From positions 1-34,716 of the forward strand of contig CALZKB010000013.1 in assembly GCA_945787575.1 (NCBI GenBank): a stretch of 34,716 bases of DNA, in the 5' to 3' direction. Below the pieces are notes generated by a model, which did not search any database, was not told where the DNA came from, and was given only the letters and a program-made list of their open reading frames with translations. This document shows positions 34,482 to 34,716 of this stretch, in pieces. The position numbers and the translations under genes were made by a program. This DNA comes from Thermoanaerobaculia bacterium (GTDB taxonomy: Bacteria > Acidobacteriota > Thermoanaerobaculia > Multivoradales > JAHEKO01). The first letter of the stretch is position 1. The number at the start of each line of letters is the position of its first letter.

Positions 34482-34716
34482 CTACTGAATCTGTTTCCAG
34501 GTCCACGTGATATTGATTGGATCCTGGAATTCGAGCCGCAGGACCGTGCCCTGCGGCAGATCGACGTCTTGGCCCTTCTCGGCCAGGAGCGTGCCGCCGG
34601 CGCCGACGCCGGCGCCAATCAGCGCGCCCTTCTTGCCACCCAGGAGACCACCGACGACCGCACCCGCCACCCCGACCGCAGCGGTTCGCCCGACGTCGGC
34701 GCCCTTGGCCTTGATC
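34482..34716 (-). CDS. Glycine-zipper outer-membrane/envelope protein (5' end outside window)
   Basis: The visible C-terminal part of about 77 residues reads IKAKGADVGRTAAVGVAGAV, VGGLLGGKKGALIGAGVGAG, GTLLAEKGQDVDLPQGTVLR and LEFQDPINITWTWKQIQ. The GxxxG-rich stretch is the glycine-zipper (2TM or YMGG type) seen in small envelope proteins that oligomerise in membranes. The tail DVDLPQGTVLRLEFQDPI is the usual end of the YMGG-like family (DIxLPxGTxLxVRL). The frame is open to the window edge, so the start and signal peptide are not seen. It appears to head the minus-strand operon that includes the SUMF1-domain gene. Confidence 0.75.
   Translation of the reverse strand, partial: IKAKGADVGRTAAVGVAGAVVGGLLGGKKGALIGAGVGAGGTLLAEKGQDVDLPQGTVLRLEFQDPINITWTWKQIQ

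Overview
The window is high-GC chromosomal DNA from a Gram-negative bacterium: it carries a TonB-dependent receptor, several outer-membrane beta-barrels, periplasmic c-type cytochromes and many signal peptides. A subtilisin-like protease ends in the tag-like motif FSDGFESGDLSAW, which is common on secreted proteins of Acidobacteriota, notably Thermoanaerobaculia-like lineages. Together with HAAS/PadR and TolB-TPR proteins this makes an acidobacterial origin the best guess, not a proof. No rRNA, tRNA or CRISPR array was seen.

Layout, left to right. (1) 0-2.3 kb: an OprC/NosA-type copper TonB receptor. (2) 2.4-5.3 kb: a compact three-gene unit on the plus strand, made of an NrtR-like Nudix regulator with a textbook promoter overlapped by a palindrome, an SPFH/band-7 protein, and a divergent NAD-kinase-fold protein. 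(3) 5.3-9.5 kb, minus strand: Fur-family regulator, catalase-peroxidase KatG and a TolB_N/TPR protein. (4) 9.8-12.4 kb: a LytTR protein, a frameshifted alpha/beta-hydrolase pseudogene, a VOC protein and a fragment of another small protein. (5) 12.4-15.1 kb, minus strand: a translationally coupled pair consisting of a class I cytochrome c fused to an outer-membrane beta-barrel and a secreted pentaheme cytochrome. (6) 15.3-17.1 kb: small membrane protein, a RepA-like replication-protein relic, a GNAT acetyltransferase and a YbjQ-family protein. (7) 17.2-18.8 kb, minus strand: PadR regulator, HAAS membrane protein and a MotA/TolQ/ExbB-like channel protein, with a visible promoter and tandem 15-bp repeats. 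(8) 19.1-25.0 kb, minus strand: an unknown protein, an S8 protease, a di-haem peroxidase and a zinc-peptidase-like protein with a possible AUU start. (9) 25.4-27.0 kb: two outer-membrane barrel proteins. (10) 27.1-28.9 kb: small membrane proteins and gene debris, including an in-frame stop. (11) 28.8-30.3 kb: two secreted proteins. (12) 30.6-34.7 kb, minus strand: a tightly overlapping operon encoding a glycine-zipper protein (cut by the window end), a tiny proline-rich protein, a secreted protein and a phosphodiester-glycosidase-like protein (perhaps one split gene), an FGE/SUMF1-domain protein and a lipoprotein.

The strongest candidates for something undescribed are the cytochrome-porin fusion with its pentaheme partner (a possible Cyc2-like electron conduit through the outer membrane) and the overlapping SUMF1/phosphodiester-glycosidase operon. 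The Nudix-SPFH-NAD-kinase module is also worth attention. Pseudogenes, a plasmid-type RepA remnant and short tandem duplications show that 10-12, 15.8, 18.9 and 28 kb are sites of gene decay. All family assignments come from reading motifs by eye; no database search was run.
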